64,000 bases of DNA from Thalassobacter stenotrophicus (GCF_001458315.1 NZ_CYRX01000033.1:558001-622000); one strand, 5' to 3'; shown: positions 25,169-34,493, counted from the first letter of the stretch. A program made the numbers and translations. Notes: a model not told the origin generated them from the sequence alone.

Positions 25169-25249
25169 TGAGTGACGCGGTGGCTTTCAAACCGTGCGTG
25201 CTCGTATTAGATGTGAGCGCCGTAGGCGACGGTAGGAACGGTCTGGGCG

Positions 25250-26503
25250 ATGGCATTTTTCAAGAAACTCAAGGAACGAATGTTCAAGAGCTCCTCTAAG
25301 TTGGAGGAGGGATTGGATGCTATCGTTGAAGACGGTGGCGCGGTTGAGGCGACTGCCGACGTAGATTTGGGTGCTGAAGCGGAATGGTTGGCGACGGAGA
25401 GCGCTCGGCTTGAGGAAGAAGCGGCCCGTTTAGAACGTGAGGCTGAGGACGCAGAGGCTGCGCGGGTATTGGCGCAGGAGGCTGATGCGGAAGAGCGCAG
25501 AGCAGCAGAGGCGGCCAGAATTGAAGCTGACCGCGTGGAGGCTGTTCGCATCGCGCGAGTTGAGGCTGAGGAGCGCCGCGCCGAGGAGGCGAGAGCCGCA
25601 GCAGAGGCATCCCCCAAGCCCGGCTTGTTGGGCCGGATTTTAGGCCGGGGTGAGGCCAAGACTGTGGTGCGCCGTGCGCTTGATGATGAGATGTTGGAGC
25701 AGCTGGAAGAGCTGCTGATCACGGCAGACATGGGGGTCGATACCGCGTTGCGCGTGACGGCTAATATGGCTGAGGGCCGGATGGGTAAGCGGCTTTCTAC
25801 GCAAGAGATTAAAGGGCTTATGGCCTCTGAGGTTGCGGCGATCATGGAACCCGTTGCCAAGCCGATGCCTTTGTACCCCAAGAAGCCTCAGGTCGTGTTG
25901 GTTGTGGGTGTAAATGGCTCGGGTAAGACGACGACGATTGGCAAGCTGGCCAGTCAGTTTCGTGCGGCAGGCAAGTCCGTTGTGATTGCCGCAGGTGATA
26001 CGTTTCGTGCCGCAGCAGTGGAGCAATTGCAGGTCTGGGGGGATCGGGCCGGCGTTCCGGTTCTGACAGCGCCTGAGGGTTCGGACCCCGCTTCGTTGGC
26101 GTTTGATGCAATGAGTAAGGCCGAGGCAGATGGCGCCGACTTGCTGATGATCGACACGGCTGGGCGATTGCAAAATCGCGCCGATTTGATGGAGGAGTTG
26201 GCCAAGATCGTGCGTGTGATCCGCAAAAAGGACCCCTCTGCGCCGCATAACACCTTGCTGGTTCTTGATGCTACGACTGGTCAAAACGCGATCTCTCAGG
26301 TGGAGACATTCCAGAAACTGGCGGATGTGTCAGGCCTTGTGATGACAAAGCTGGATGGCACCGCAAGGGGCGGTGTTTTGGTGGCTTTGGCAGATAAATT
26401 CGGCCTGCCTATCCATGCCATCGGCGTAGGAGAGCAGATTGACGATCTGCAAGCCTTCGATCCAGAAGACTTCGCAAGAGCACTGACAGGCCTAGATGCC
26501 TGA
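25250..26503 (+). CDS. ftsY: signal recognition particle receptor FtsY
   Basis: A 417-residue SRP-family GTPase that docks ribosome-SRP complexes at the membrane. An acidic, Ala/Glu-rich coiled region (about residues 15-120) is the A domain, followed by the N and G domains: VVGVNGSGKTTTIGKLA (G1), DTFRAAAVEQL (G2), LLMIDTAGRLQN (G3), TKLDGTARGG (G4/G5) and GVGEQIDDLQAF at the end. Length and order match the family. It is followed after six bases by a DMT transporter gene. Confidence 0.97.
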   Translation: MAFFKKLKERMFKSSSKLEEGLDAIVEDGGAVEATADVDLGAEAEWLATESARLEEEAARLEREAEDAEAARVLAQEADAEERRAAEAARIEADRVEAVRIARVEAEERRAEEARAAAEASPKPGLLGRILGRGEAKTVVRRALDDEMLEQLEELLITADMGVDTALRVTANMAEGRMGKRLSTQEIKGLMASEVAAIMEPVAKPMPLYPKKPQVVLVVGVNGSGKTTTIGKLASQFRAAGKSVVIAAGDTFRAAAVEQLQVWGDRAGVPVLTAPEGSDPASLAFDAMSKAEADGADLLMIDTAGRLQNRADLMEELAKIVRVIRKKDPSAPHNTLLVLDATTGQNAISQVETFQKLADVSGLVMTKLDGTARGGVLVALADKFGLPIHAIGVGEQIDDLQAFDPEDFARALTGLDA

Positions 26504-26509
26504 CGCCAC

Positions 26510-27415
26510 ATGAGCGCGTGGATCCTCGCGGTTGAGGGGACGTCAGCGGGCGAGCAGGTCGCCTTATTGCTTGTGCTGTTTGCGGCGCTTTTGCATGCGA
26601 TTTTTGGCGCGATGCAGAAGGGGCGGTTTGATCCTTGGACGACCCGGGCGGCGATAGACGTTTGCCTTGTCCTTATCTCGGTGCCGTTTGCGTTGTTTGT
26701 CGTGCCGTGGCCCCACGGCCAAGAGTGGTGGTTGTTTGCGGGCGCATTGGTCATCCATTTTCTGTATAAATCTGGCATGGCGGCGGCCTACCAACGGGGG
26801 GCGTTTACCGTTGTTTATCCTGTTGTGCGCGGTACTGCGCCGCTGTTTGCGGTCTTTGGCGCATGGCTGATCTTTGGTGAAACCTTCGCTCCCCTGCAAT
26901 GGTTTGGGCTGGGGTGTTTGTTGGCCGGTATCTTTGGCCTCGCGCTTTATAACATCCTCTATTTGGTCAAGGATCGTGGTTCGCTTTTACCAGCGCTTGG
27001 CATGGCGGTGTTCACGGGGATGATGGTTGCGGCCTACACAACCTTTGACGCCTTCGCGATCCGCACAACGCCCAATCCATTCACGTTTGTCGTGTGGTTC
27101 TTCTTTCTCTGCTCGCTCGATTTTCCGGTGCTGTGGGTTTGGCTGCACGCGCGGGGGCGCGTGGCGACGCCTGAATGGCGGCCGCTGTTTACACGCGGTG
27201 TGATTGGCGCTTTTGTGGCCTATGGCTCGTTCGGCTCAGTGCTTTTGGCGACGCGGTTGGGCAAGGTCGGGGAGGCCGCAGCCCTGCGCGAGACCTCAAT
27301 CGTTTTTGCTGCCCTGATCGGCTGGCTCATCCTAAAGGACACCGTCGGGCCGCGCCGGATCGCGCTTATGTGTTTGATCGCGTTGGGTGCCGTGTTCATC
27401 GAGCTTGGCAGCTAG
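26510..27415 (+). CDS. DMT/EamA family transporter
   Basis: A 301-residue inner-membrane protein with about ten helices arranged as two EamA repeats. FAALLHAIFGAMQKG opens the first repeat and RGTAPLFAVFGAWLIFGET marks its end; LRETSIVFAALIGWLILKD closes the second. Substrates of such carriers vary widely (metabolites, amino acids, nucleotide sugars) and cannot be read here. The spacing of six bases after ftsY indicates co-transcription. Confidence 0.85.
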   Translation: MSAWILAVEGTSAGEQVALLLVLFAALLHAIFGAMQKGRFDPWTTRAAIDVCLVLISVPFALFVVPWPHGQEWWLFAGALVIHFLYKSGMAAAYQRGAFTVVYPVVRGTAPLFAVFGAWLIFGETFAPLQWFGLGCLLAGIFGLALYNILYLVKDRGSLLPALGMAVFTGMMVAAYTTFDAFAIRTTPNPFTFVVWFFFLCSLDFPVLWVWLHARGRVATPEWRPLFTRGVIGAFVAYGSFGSVLLATRLGKVGEAAALRETSIVFAALIGWLILKDTVGPRRIALMCLIALGAVFIELGS

Positions 27416-27472
27416 GGGTGGATATTCCGCGCCGCCGGGCCTAGGTCAGACTAAATCCATGGAGAAGCCGAT

Positions 27473-28117
27473 ATGACCCAGCCCGAACCCGCGCCCAAAC
27501 CTGTTGTCCAATCTGAGGGGCGCACCGTGAACGGTACGCTGAAATTCCTTTTGGAAACGGGGCCGGTTCTCGCGTTTTTTGGGGCCTACATGTATTTCAA
27601 GGATGAGACGTTTCTCATCAATGGGACGGAATACGGGGGCTTCATCGCGGTGACGGTGGCGTTCATTCCCGTCATTCTAGCGGCTACGGCGATCTTGTGG
27701 GCGCTGTCGGGCAAACTGTCCAAGATGCAGGTGCTGACGGCGATTTTGGTGATTTTTTCGGGCGGCATCTCGTTTTGGTTCAATGACGAGCGGTTCATCA
27801 AAATCCGCCCCACGATTATGTTTTCGATCTTTGCCGCGATCCTGTTTTTGGGCTTGGCACGGGGGCGCAGCTATCTTGAATACTTGATGGAAGACCTGAT
27901 CCCCTTGCAACGTGAGGGGTGGCTTATCCTGACAAAACGCTTTGCGATGCTGTTTGCGGGCCTCGCCGTCTTTAATGAGATCGCGTGGCGTAGCCTGTCG
28001 ACCGAAGTCTATGTGACGGTCGACACGTTTGGCGTACCCATCGCGATCTTTGCGTTCTTTTTCACGCAAACCAAACTATTCACGGTTTACGCGATTGAGG
28101 AAGAACCTGAGGCCTAA
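27473..28117 (+). CDS. inner membrane-spanning protein YciB (septation protein A family)
   Basis: A 214-residue membrane protein with about five or six helices. KFLLETGPVLAFFGAYMYF and WTKLTVL-like gene-family signals (here GDSKIRPTI-type KIRPTIMFSIFAAILFLG) match YciB/IspZ, as does the FNEIAWR near the C-terminus. The family has been tied to cell envelope synthesis and division in E. coli and Shigella; the molecular role is unclear. It ends three bases before the convergent pseudouridine synthase gene. Confidence 0.85.
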   Translation: MTQPEPAPKPVVQSEGRTVNGTLKFLLETGPVLAFFGAYMYFKDETFLINGTEYGGFIAVTVAFIPVILAATAILWALSGKLSKMQVLTAILVIFSGGISFWFNDERFIKIRPTIMFSIFAAILFLGLARGRSYLEYLMEDLIPLQREGWLILTKRFAMLFAGLAVFNEIAWRSLSTEVYVTVDTFGVPIAIFAFFFTQTKLFTVYAIEEEPEA

Positions 28118-28120
28118 GCC

Positions 28121-29881
28121 TCAGGGTTTTGTCGGTTTTTTCGAGCTAAGATCACGCGAACCATAGAACCCTGCACCGGGTGACTTGGCGCCACCTTTGC
28201 GCGCGCTGCCGCGTTTTGGCGCGCCCTTCGCGTCCTTGCGCAATGACATGCCGGGGTTCGAGAGGAACTGCTTCTTTTTCTCCGCTCTTTCCGCTTGTTC
28301 GGCTTCGCGCCGGGCGGATCGGTCATTGTCAGGACGGTCTTTGCCAAAAGGTTTCCGATCGCCACGATCCTCACCGTATGGCTTGCGCGCGGGGCGGTCA
28401 CCGCGATCTTCACCGGGCTTGCCGTATGGCTTGCGCGCGGGACGGTCACCACGGTCTTCACCGGGCTTGCCGTATGGTTTGCGCGCGGGACGGTCGCCAC
28501 GGTCTTCACCGGGCTTGCCGTATGGTTTGCGCGCGGGACGGTCACCACGGTCTTCACCGGGCTTGCCGTATGGTTTGCGCGCGGGACGGTCGCCACGGTC
28601 TTCGCCGGGCTTGCCGTATGGCTTGCGCGCGGGACGGTCACCACGGTCTTCACCGGGCTTGCCGTATGGTTTGCGCGCGGGACGGTCGCCACGGTCTTCA
28701 CCGGGCTTGCCGTATGGTTTGCGCGCGGGACGGTCGCCACGGTCTTCGCCGGGCTTGCCGTATGGCTTGCGCGCGGGGCGGTCGCCACGATCTTCACCGG
28801 GCTTGCCGTATGGCTTGCGCGCAGGGCGGTCGCCACGATCTTCACCGGGCTTGCCGTATGGTTTGCGCGCTGGACGGTCGCCACGGTCTTCACCGGGCTT
28901 GCCGTATGGTTTGCGCGCGGGGCGGTCGCCACGGTCCTCACCGGGCTTGCCGTATGGTTTGCGCGCTGGGCGGTCACCGCGATCTTCACCAGGCTTGCCA
29001 CCTGGGCGCCCACCGGGCTTTCCGCCAAACTTTCCAGCGGGCTTCCCGCCGAATTTGCCAGCAGGTTTTCCGCCGGGTTTGCGGCCACCGGGGCCGGGTT
29101 TGCCCGGTGCGCGGGTTTCGGTTTCGTCGGCCATCTCGGGCTCTCCTAGTTGGTCACGCAGCACACGCGTGCGGACCTCTTCAATCTCGCCGATCGCCAG
29201 TGTGCCCAGCTGAAACGGCCCATAACTCAACCGGATCAGACGGTTCACCAAAAGCCCTTGGCTTTCCATGGCACGCCGAATTTCACGGTTTTTTCCTTCG
29301 CGCAGGCCCAGCGTCAGCCAAGCATTGCCGCCCTGTTGGCGGTCAAACGCCACCTGCATGGGGGCAAAGCGTTCGCCTTCAACGGTTAGGCCTCCGCGCA
29401 TCGCTTCAAGTTGTGCCTCTGTCGGCGTGCCGCGCACGCGGACGCGGTAGCGGCGCAGCCACCCGGTTGAGGGCAGCTCAAGGCGGCGTTTCAACTCACC
29501 ATCGTTGGTCAGCAGCAACAGCCCCTCAGAGTTGAGATCCAGCCGCCCCACAGTCATCACCCGTGGCAAATCGTCGGGCAGCGCGTCAAACACTGTTTCA
29601 CGGCCTTGCTCATCGCGGGTCGTGGTCACAAGGCCGGTGGGCTTGTGATACATCCACAGGCGAGCACGTTCCGGCGGTGCAAGAGGCACGCCATCAACAG
29701 CAACGCGATCCTCGTCCGTCACGTTAAGTGCGGCGCTTTCAATGACTTGCCCGTTAACCGTGACGCGGCCTTCAGCAATGATAACTTCGGCGTCGCGGCG
29801 CGAGGCGATGCCTGCGCGGGCAATCACCTTGGCAATGCGGTCACCGGGAGGCGCGCTTTTGGAGGGGGATGTGTTGGACAT
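28121..29881 (-). CDS. 23S rRNA pseudouridine synthase, RluB/RsuA family, with long repeat tail
   Basis: A 586-residue enzyme. An S4 RNA-binding domain (about 10-65, RIAKVIARAGIASRRDAE) precedes the RsuA/RluB catalytic domain (to about 250) with the catalytic aspartate in GRLDLNSEGLLLLTNDG and GKNREIRRAMES. The rest is a basic, disordered tail: GGKPAGK-type repeats, then thirteen perfect copies of KPYGKPGEDRGDRPAR, then a Lys-rich end with KKQFLSNPGMSLR. RluB modifies 23S rRNA in the peptidyl transferase region. The tail resembles RGG-type RNA-binding or condensate-forming sequences. It is divergent from tadA. Confidence 0.92.
   Translation of the reverse strand: MSNTSPSKSAPPGDRIAKVIARAGIASRRDAEVIIAEGRVTVNGQVIESAALNVTDEDRVAVDGVPLAPPERARLWMYHKPTGLVTTTRDEQGRETVFDALPDDLPRVMTVGRLDLNSEGLLLLTNDGELKRRLELPSTGWLRRYRVRVRGTPTEAQLEAMRGGLTVEGERFAPMQVAFDRQQGGNAWLTLGLREGKNREIRRAMESQGLLVNRLIRLSYGPFQLGTLAIGEIEEVRTRVLRDQLGEPEMADETETRAPGKPGPGGRKPGGKPAGKFGGKPAGKFGGKPGGRPGGKPGEDRGDRPARKPYGKPGEDRGDRPARKPYGKPGEDRGDRPARKPYGKPGEDRGDRPARKPYGKPGEDRGDRPARKPYGKPGEDRGDRPARKPYGKPGEDRGDRPARKPYGKPGEDRGDRPARKPYGKPGEDRGDRPARKPYGKPGEDRGDRPARKPYGKPGEDRGDRPARKPYGKPGEDRGDRPARKPYGKPGEDRGDRPARKPYGEDRGDRKPFGKDRPDNDRSARREAEQAERAEKKKQFLSNPGMSLRKDAKGAPKRGSARKGGAKSPGAGFYGSRDLSSKKPTKP
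28376..28999 (-). repeat. 13 tandem 48-bp repeats inside the pseudouridine synthase gene
   Basis: The 48-base unit begins GTATGG(C/T)TTGCGCGC on the plus strand at 28376 and recurs at exact 48-base steps to 28952. Differences between units are single bases at few positions (C/T, A/G), almost all silent, so the encoded 16-residue repeat is the same in every copy. The array is in frame and uninterrupted. It is not a CRISPR: there are no spacers. Confidence 0.95.
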
Positions 29882-29956
29882 GCGCCTCCCTTATCGCGCA
29901 AGTGTGCGCTTGGAAAGCGTCTTGCGCGGGGGGCGGGGTTTCGGCAAGTCTGCGGC

Positions 29957-30409
29957 ATGTCGTTTCGATCCCACATGGAGGCCGCGCTAGAGGCCGCAAA
30001 AGCCGCAGGTGCGCGCGGCGAGGTGCCCGTGGGCGCGGTCGTTTTATCCAAGGATGGCAAGGTCTTGGCGGTGGAGGGCAACCGCACGCGGGAACGTAAT
30101 GACCCCACCGCTCACGCCGAGATCCTTGCGATCCGAGCGGCATGTGCCGCGCTTAACCAAGAACGATTAACTGATTGCGATCTTTACGTTACGTTGGAAC
30201 CTTGCGCTATGTGCGCCATGGCGATCAGCCACGCGCGGATTGCACGGGTGTATTATGGGGCGTCTGATCCAAAATCAGGCGGTGTGGCCCAGGGCGCGCG
30301 GGTGTTTGGTCATCCGCAGACCCATCATGTGCCCGAGGTCTACGATGGTATAAATGCCGCCGCCTCTGAGGCGTTGTTGCAGGATTTTTTCAGTGCCCGC
30401 CGGGGGTAG
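29957..30409 (+). CDS. tadA: tRNA-specific adenosine-34 deaminase
   Basis: A 150-residue zinc deaminase that converts A34 of tRNA-Arg(ACG) to inosine. His53 and Glu55 in PTAHAEILAIR and Cys83 and Cys86 in EPCAMCAMA bind zinc and activate water. ARVYYGASDPKSGG is the family's substrate loop. The start at 29957 is chosen because the upstream frame is only the divergent promoter region. It converges with the M20 deacylase gene. Confidence 0.95.
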   Translation: MSFRSHMEAALEAAKAAGARGEVPVGAVVLSKDGKVLAVEGNRTRERNDPTAHAEILAIRAACAALNQERLTDCDLYVTLEPCAMCAMAISHARIARVYYGASDPKSGGVAQGARVFGHPQTHHVPEVYDGINAAASEALLQDFFSARRG

Positions 30410-30416
30410 TCATAGG

Positions 30417-31703
30417 CTACGCCTGCACGGGTTCAACCAATAGCGCCCGAAGTGAAAGGGCCATGACCTTGGCACTATCGAGCATATCCTGCACACCCAC
30501 CCATTCGTCCGGCTGATGCGCCAGATCGAGGATGCCCGGCCCGTAGGCAATACAATTCTTGAGCCGCCCAATCCGGTCGATATGCTTTTGATCATAGGTT
30601 CCGGGAGAGACAACAAATTGCGCCTGCGTGTCCAATACTTGGGCGATGGCGTCTTGGACCGTGCGCACCACCGGCGCGTACTCATCGGTCATGGTGGGGG
30701 TGACGGACCATAACTCACGCAGATCATAGCGGAACTCAGGGCGTTGGGATTTGACCGTCTCAAGGACGGCAATGATCTCGGCTTTGACCTCATCGATGTT
30801 TTCTTCGATCAAGAACCTCCGGTCGATCGTGATCCGACACGAGTCTGGCACACAGGCAGAGGGGAAGCCGGTGTAATCCGCAGGCAGCTCATTCGCGCCG
30901 CCGTGAATAGCATTGATATTCATAGTCGAATTGCGCGCGCCCTCGGGCACCACCGGCATATCCGTGTGCTTTAAGGCCAAAAGCGGGAACAACGTGCGTT
31001 CCATTTCCTCTAGCACGGCGCCCATGTGGCGCACCGCGCAATCGCCCAAGAATGGCATGGAGCCGTGGGCGATCCGGCCCTTTGTCTCAATCTCGGCCCA
31101 CCAAACGCCACGGTGGCCCAGACAAATGCGGTCCTTGTTCAAAGGCTCGGGGATGATGACGTGCTGCACGCGTTCGGGGTCAAAATACCCCTGCTCAGCC
31201 AGATACGCGACGCCGCCATAGCCGCCGGTTTCCTCATCCGCCGTTGCGCTGATTTCCACAGCGCCAGAGAATTCGGGGTGGGTATCGATGAACGCCTCTG
31301 CGGCGATGATGGATGCAGCCAACCCGCCCTTCATGTCACACGCGCCGCGACCATAGATGCGGTCACCCTCCAGTTCGCCCCCGAACGGATCACGGGTCCA
31401 GCCCTCACCCACGGTGACGACATCGTGGTGGCTGTTGAAATGCACGCATTCGCCGGGGCTGGCCCCTTCGCGCCGCGCTACAAGGTTCCAGCGCGGGTGG
31501 GTCTCACTATCTGCGGGCGCGCCTTGGGCACGGATCATCTCGGTCGTAAATCCATGCGCGCTGAGCCGGGCGTCCAGATAGGCGCAGATTGCATGGTAAT
31601 TGTCGCCCGGCGGGTTCAGGGTCGGAATACGGATCAAGTCTTGGGTCAGCGCGATCAGATCGTCGCGCCGGGCCTCGATGGTTTGGAGAAGAGGATCGGA
31701 CAT
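30417..31703 (-). CDS. M20 family deacylase (ArgE/DapE type)
   Basis: A 428-residue zinc hydrolase that removes acyl groups from amino acid derivatives. Metal ligands are visible in FNSHHDVVTVG, GRGACDMKGGLA and ATADEETGGYGG, with later family segments GHRGVWWAEIETKG and NAIHGGANELP. The layout fits the ArgE/DapE-type deacylase group, often annotated as acetylornithine deacetylase, but the substrate is not certain. The start at 31703 is chosen; more upstream codons overlap the divergent small membrane protein's leader. Confidence 0.9.
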   Translation of the reverse strand: MSDPLLQTIEARRDDLIALTQDLIRIPTLNPPGDNYHAICAYLDARLSAHGFTTEMIRAQGAPADSETHPRWNLVARREGASPGECVHFNSHHDVVTVGEGWTRDPFGGELEGDRIYGRGACDMKGGLAASIIAAEAFIDTHPEFSGAVEISATADEETGGYGGVAYLAEQGYFDPERVQHVIIPEPLNKDRICLGHRGVWWAEIETKGRIAHGSMPFLGDCAVRHMGAVLEEMERTLFPLLALKHTDMPVVPEGARNSTMNINAIHGGANELPADYTGFPSACVPDSCRITIDRRFLIEENIDEVKAEIIAVLETVKSQRPEFRYDLRELWSVTPTMTDEYAPVVRTVQDAIAQVLDTQAQFVVSPGTYDQKHIDRIGRLKNCIAYGPGILDLAHQPDEWVGVQDMLDSAKVMALSLRALLVEPVQA

Positions 31704-31814
31704 TGGGGTCCCCGTGCTGTTCGGGCTGAGTGTAGGCAATTGCCACCCAATGACCAGAGGGGGTGGCGGCAAAGGCCGCGCCGACCTATGTGCTGATAAG
31801 CAAAGGGGGTGGCT

Positions 31815-32090
31815 ATGCTGCTGAATATACGAGTGATGATGCTGATGCTGGCGGCCTTGACGGTGGTGTTCGTCAGCCTCTTTTTCTACTTTCGCGCGGG
31901 CCGGGTTGAGGCCGCAAGGGCCGCTTGGACGGCCAAGCAACCGCCGCTGCCGGAACATACCTACGTGCAAAACGATCTGGGCGACTATATACCGGGGCTG
32001 GTGAAGCGCCTTGCGATTTGGGTCTATTGCGTCCCGTTGGCGGCGACTTCGGTGTTGGCATTTGTGCTGAATATGCCGGAAGGGGACTGA
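31815..32090 (+). CDS. small two-helix membrane protein
   Basis: A 91-residue protein I do not recognise. Two hydrophobic segments (about residues 7-25 and 65-85) flank a soluble middle containing RAAWTAKQPPLPEHTYVQ. AAAGGGGG precedes the ATG at 31815. It lies five bases before the DUF1523 gene and the pair is probably co-transcribed. Confidence 0.7.
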   Translation: MLLNIRVMMLMLAALTVVFVSLFFYFRAGRVEAARAAWTAKQPPLPEHTYVQNDLGDYIPGLVKRLAIWVYCVPLAATSVLAFVLNMPEGD

Positions 32091-32095
32091 GGGCT

Positions 32096-32644
32096 GTGAT
32101 TAAGTGGATTTTATGGGGGCTGTTTGCCGCGATCTTGGGATCGTGTCTGCATTATACGCTGCCCCAACGCGATATTGTGATTGTGACTGGGACCGAGATT
32201 ATTCGGCAGGACGTGAGCGGGCTAAACAGTTGGTTCTATGCGGGTGCCGACAGTGGCAACGCGTCGACAGTCAACCGGGACCTGCGTTTGATCAACACAA
32301 CTGATGCAGATGGGACCACGCGGGTGTACCGCAATGAGGACACCGGGGTTGGCTGGCCCCCATATTTTAAATTCGATAGTGCGGATTTGCAGGCTGATGC
32401 ACAGGCCGTGATTTCTACGCGGGCCGAACCGCAATGGGTTGCCGTTCGCCACTATGGTTGGCGCAGCACGCTGATTTCGATCTACCCCAATGCGACCTCT
32501 CTTAAGCCTGTTGCAGGGCCGGACGTGACGTTGATCCCTTGGTTCAATATCATCGTGTTGGTGGGGCTGCTGGCCTTGATCCGCGCTGTGCAGGTCCGTG
32601 TCGCGCGCTGGTGGGGCCGTAAATTTGGGGATGCGGCGGCCTAA
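32096..32644 (+). CDS. DUF1523 family membrane-anchored protein
   Basis: A 182-residue protein starting with GTG at 32096. An N-terminal helix leads into LHYTLPQRDIVIVTGTEI, the DUF1523 signature; NTTDADGTTRVYRNEDTG and GWPPYFKFDSADLQA follow, and a second helix near the C-terminus (WFNIIVLVGLLALIRAV) returns to the membrane. Function is unknown. The family is common in Rhodobacterales. Confidence 0.85.
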   Translation: MIKWILWGLFAAILGSCLHYTLPQRDIVIVTGTEIIRQDVSGLNSWFYAGADSGNASTVNRDLRLINTTDADGTTRVYRNEDTGVGWPPYFKFDSADLQADAQAVISTRAEPQWVAVRHYGWRSTLISIYPNATSLKPVAGPDVTLIPWFNIIVLVGLLALIRAVQVRVARWWGRKFGDAAA

Positions 32645-32713
32645 GCGGCGCCCCACACCGGCCGACGCAAAACGTATCTGGCCGTGCCGGAGCGGGTAAG
32701 ATAAGTCAGATTT

Positions 32714-33472
32714 ATGCTAGCTACCACACACCTTCCATCTCAGGGCGCTGCGGCGCCGACATTGATCGCACATGGTCTGTTTGGATCCGCCCGCAATTGG
32801 GGCGTAATTGCCAAGCGCCTCTCGGATAGAGGCCCCGTTGCGGCCGTTGATATGCGCAACCATGGCGATAGCCTGTTCGCCGACGATCACAGCTATGCGG
32901 CCTTGGCCCAGGATCTGTCCGAGGTGATCACCGCCAACTGGGGGCAGGCCGATGTGATCGGTCATTCGATGGGGGGCAAGGCCGCAATGGTTTGCGCGCT
33001 GAATGCTCCGAATGCCGTTCGGCGTTTGGTTGTCGCGGATATTGCACCTGTGGGCTACGGCCATACCCAAGCCCATCTGATCCACGCCATGCGCGCGCTT
33101 GACCTAAGCCACATTACCCGCCGTAGCGAAGCCGTTGAGGCGCTTGAGGCGAGTATCCCGGAGCCAGGTGTGCGCGCCTTTTTGCTGCAATCGCTTGATG
33201 TTGCAGGCAAACGGTGGCGGCTCAATCTTGATGCACTTGAAGCAGAGATGGACAAGATCATCGGCTTTCCAGCGATCGAAGGCCGCTATGATGGGCCAGC
33301 GTTCTTTTTGTCGGGTGCTGAAAGCGATTATGTCCTGCCGGAGCATCGCGCACGGATCAAAGCGCTGTTCCCCCAAGCGCGGTTTGCGAAAATACCGGGC
33401 GCGGGGCACTGGCTGCATGCGGAAAAACCGCGTGAGTTTGAGGCAGCGGTTCGCGCGTTTCTGGACGCCTAG
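32714..33472 (+). CDS. alpha/beta hydrolase (esterase, YbfF-like)
   Basis: A 252-residue alpha/beta-fold hydrolase. AHGLFGSARNWG forms the oxyanion region; Ser85 in GHSMGGKA is the nucleophile; the acid comes from the SGAESDYV segment and the His from GAGHWLHAEKP. These match YbfF-type esterases with broad short-chain acyl ester or acyl-CoA activity. The start ATG at 32714 is close after the preceding gene region. It overlaps the last four bases of the small convergent gene. Confidence 0.9.
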   Translation: MLATTHLPSQGAAAPTLIAHGLFGSARNWGVIAKRLSDRGPVAAVDMRNHGDSLFADDHSYAALAQDLSEVITANWGQADVIGHSMGGKAAMVCALNAPNAVRRLVVADIAPVGYGHTQAHLIHAMRALDLSHITRRSEAVEALEASIPEPGVRAFLLQSLDVAGKRWRLNLDALEAEMDKIIGFPAIEGRYDGPAFFLSGAESDYVLPEHRARIKALFPQARFAKIPGAGHWLHAEKPREFEAAVRAFLDA

Positions 33473-33654
33473 CGGCGCGGTGCGGTGGCCCGGCGACGGC
33501 GCTGCCATACCCACGCTGCCGGACCACCTGACGCCAGCCCAAGTATCATCCCCATGACTTGTAACTGGCTGTCGATCAGCAACGCACCCAGACCGCAGGC
33601 CAACCCCAAGGTGACCGCACACAAACTACACAAAACTAGATACTCGCGGCTCAT
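33469..33654 (-). CDS. small membrane protein, unknown
   Basis: A 61-residue protein with two hydrophobic stretches (about 5-27 and 32-50) and a basic end RRRRRATAPRR-like (RRRRATAPRR). AAGGA stands eight bases before the ATG. No family is recognised. It sits downstream of the DsbA-like gene on the same strand. Confidence 0.5.
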   Translation of the reverse strand: MSREYLVLCSLCAVTLGLACGLGALLIDSQLQVMGMILGLASGGPAAWVWQRRRRATAPRR

Positions 33655-33773
33655 GCCAAGGGTCCTTCTCGCTGCTGCGATCCCATTAGGGCGCGATCAG
33701 CGGTGGGGGCATTGATCTGTATCAATCACACCAAAATGTGACTGGATCCATGCGCCCCCACGGAGCCTAAGGG

Positions 33774-34493
33774 CTACTGTGCAGCGCGCAATTCATCGAC
33801 CATTTCTAGCAACTGCGCGCTGGTGATCAGGCCGGGGGCGAGTGTCTCACCCACAACAAACGATGGCGTCCCGCTGAACCCAAGCTGCTGAGCCAACTGC
33901 ATTGAGGTTTCGATGTGGGATGTGACTTCGGGGGCGTCCATATCGGTGCGCAATTGCTCGACGTCCAGCCCGACGTCCGCTGCGATTTTGAGCACGGTCG
34001 TTTCACCCAAACGGGCGCGGGCGTTCATCAAGGCTTGGTGGAATTCAGGGTACATGCCCTGAGCGCGCGACGCGAGCGCGGCCCGTGCCGCCCAAACAGA
34101 GCCTTCTCCCAAAATGGGCCATTCCCGCATCACGACGCGGATGCCGTCATCCAAGCCAAGCGCTTCGTTCACCTGCTCGCCTGCGCGTTGGCAGTAGGGG
34201 CAGTTGTAGTCGAAAAACTCAACGACCGTGACATCGCCATCTGGGTTCCCAAGCACCGGCGCGTTGGGGTCACGCTCCAATGCGGCACGCCCCTGCGACA
34301 GGGTTTCTTGGGCTGCGGCTTCAGCGGCTTGCGCATCGCGGGTGCGCAAAATTTCCACGGCCTGCATCACGATCTCGGGGTTCTCAAGGATCGCTTCTAG
34401 CGCCAGTTTCTTAACCTCATCGGGGGACAAATCCTGCGCCATTGCAGTGGTGGGCAGGGCCAAAAGACCAGACAGGATAAGCGCGCGGAACAT
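33774..34493 (-). CDS. periplasmic DsbA family protein (Com1/ScsC-like)
   Basis: A 239-residue exported thioredoxin-fold protein. A signal peptide (ending AMAQ at residue 20) is followed by a helical N-terminal segment rich in Ala and Glu (about 25-75), as in ScsC/Com1 proteins that oligomerise, then the redox pair Cys98-Cys101 in YNCPYCQRAG and the cis-Pro loop SGTPSFVVG. It probably isomerises or oxidises disulfides, with the divergent ScsB/DsbD-like protein as its reductant. A 20-base inverted repeat lies in the gap between them. Confidence 0.9.
   Translation of the reverse strand: MFRALILSGLLALPTTAMAQDLSPDEVKKLALEAILENPEIVMQAVEILRTRDAQAAEAAAQETLSQGRAALERDPNAPVLGNPDGDVTVVEFFDYNCPYCQRAGEQVNEALGLDDGIRVVMREWPILGEGSVWAARAALASRAQGMYPEFHQALMNARARLGETTVLKIAADVGLDVEQLRTDMDAPEVTSHIETSMQLAQQLGFSGTPSFVVGETLAPGLITSAQLLEMVDELRAAQ

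Noticed and set aside
28376-28999. CRISPR array
   Set aside because: Repeats are directly adjacent, in frame and coding, without spacers or cas genes.
28180-29535. Long plus-strand open frames (up to about 450 codons) across the pseudouridine synthase repeats
   Set aside because: They are antisense shadows caused by a 48-base unit without stops; the sequences are low-complexity and have no domain signal, whereas the minus strand encodes a full S4 and RluB catalytic domain.
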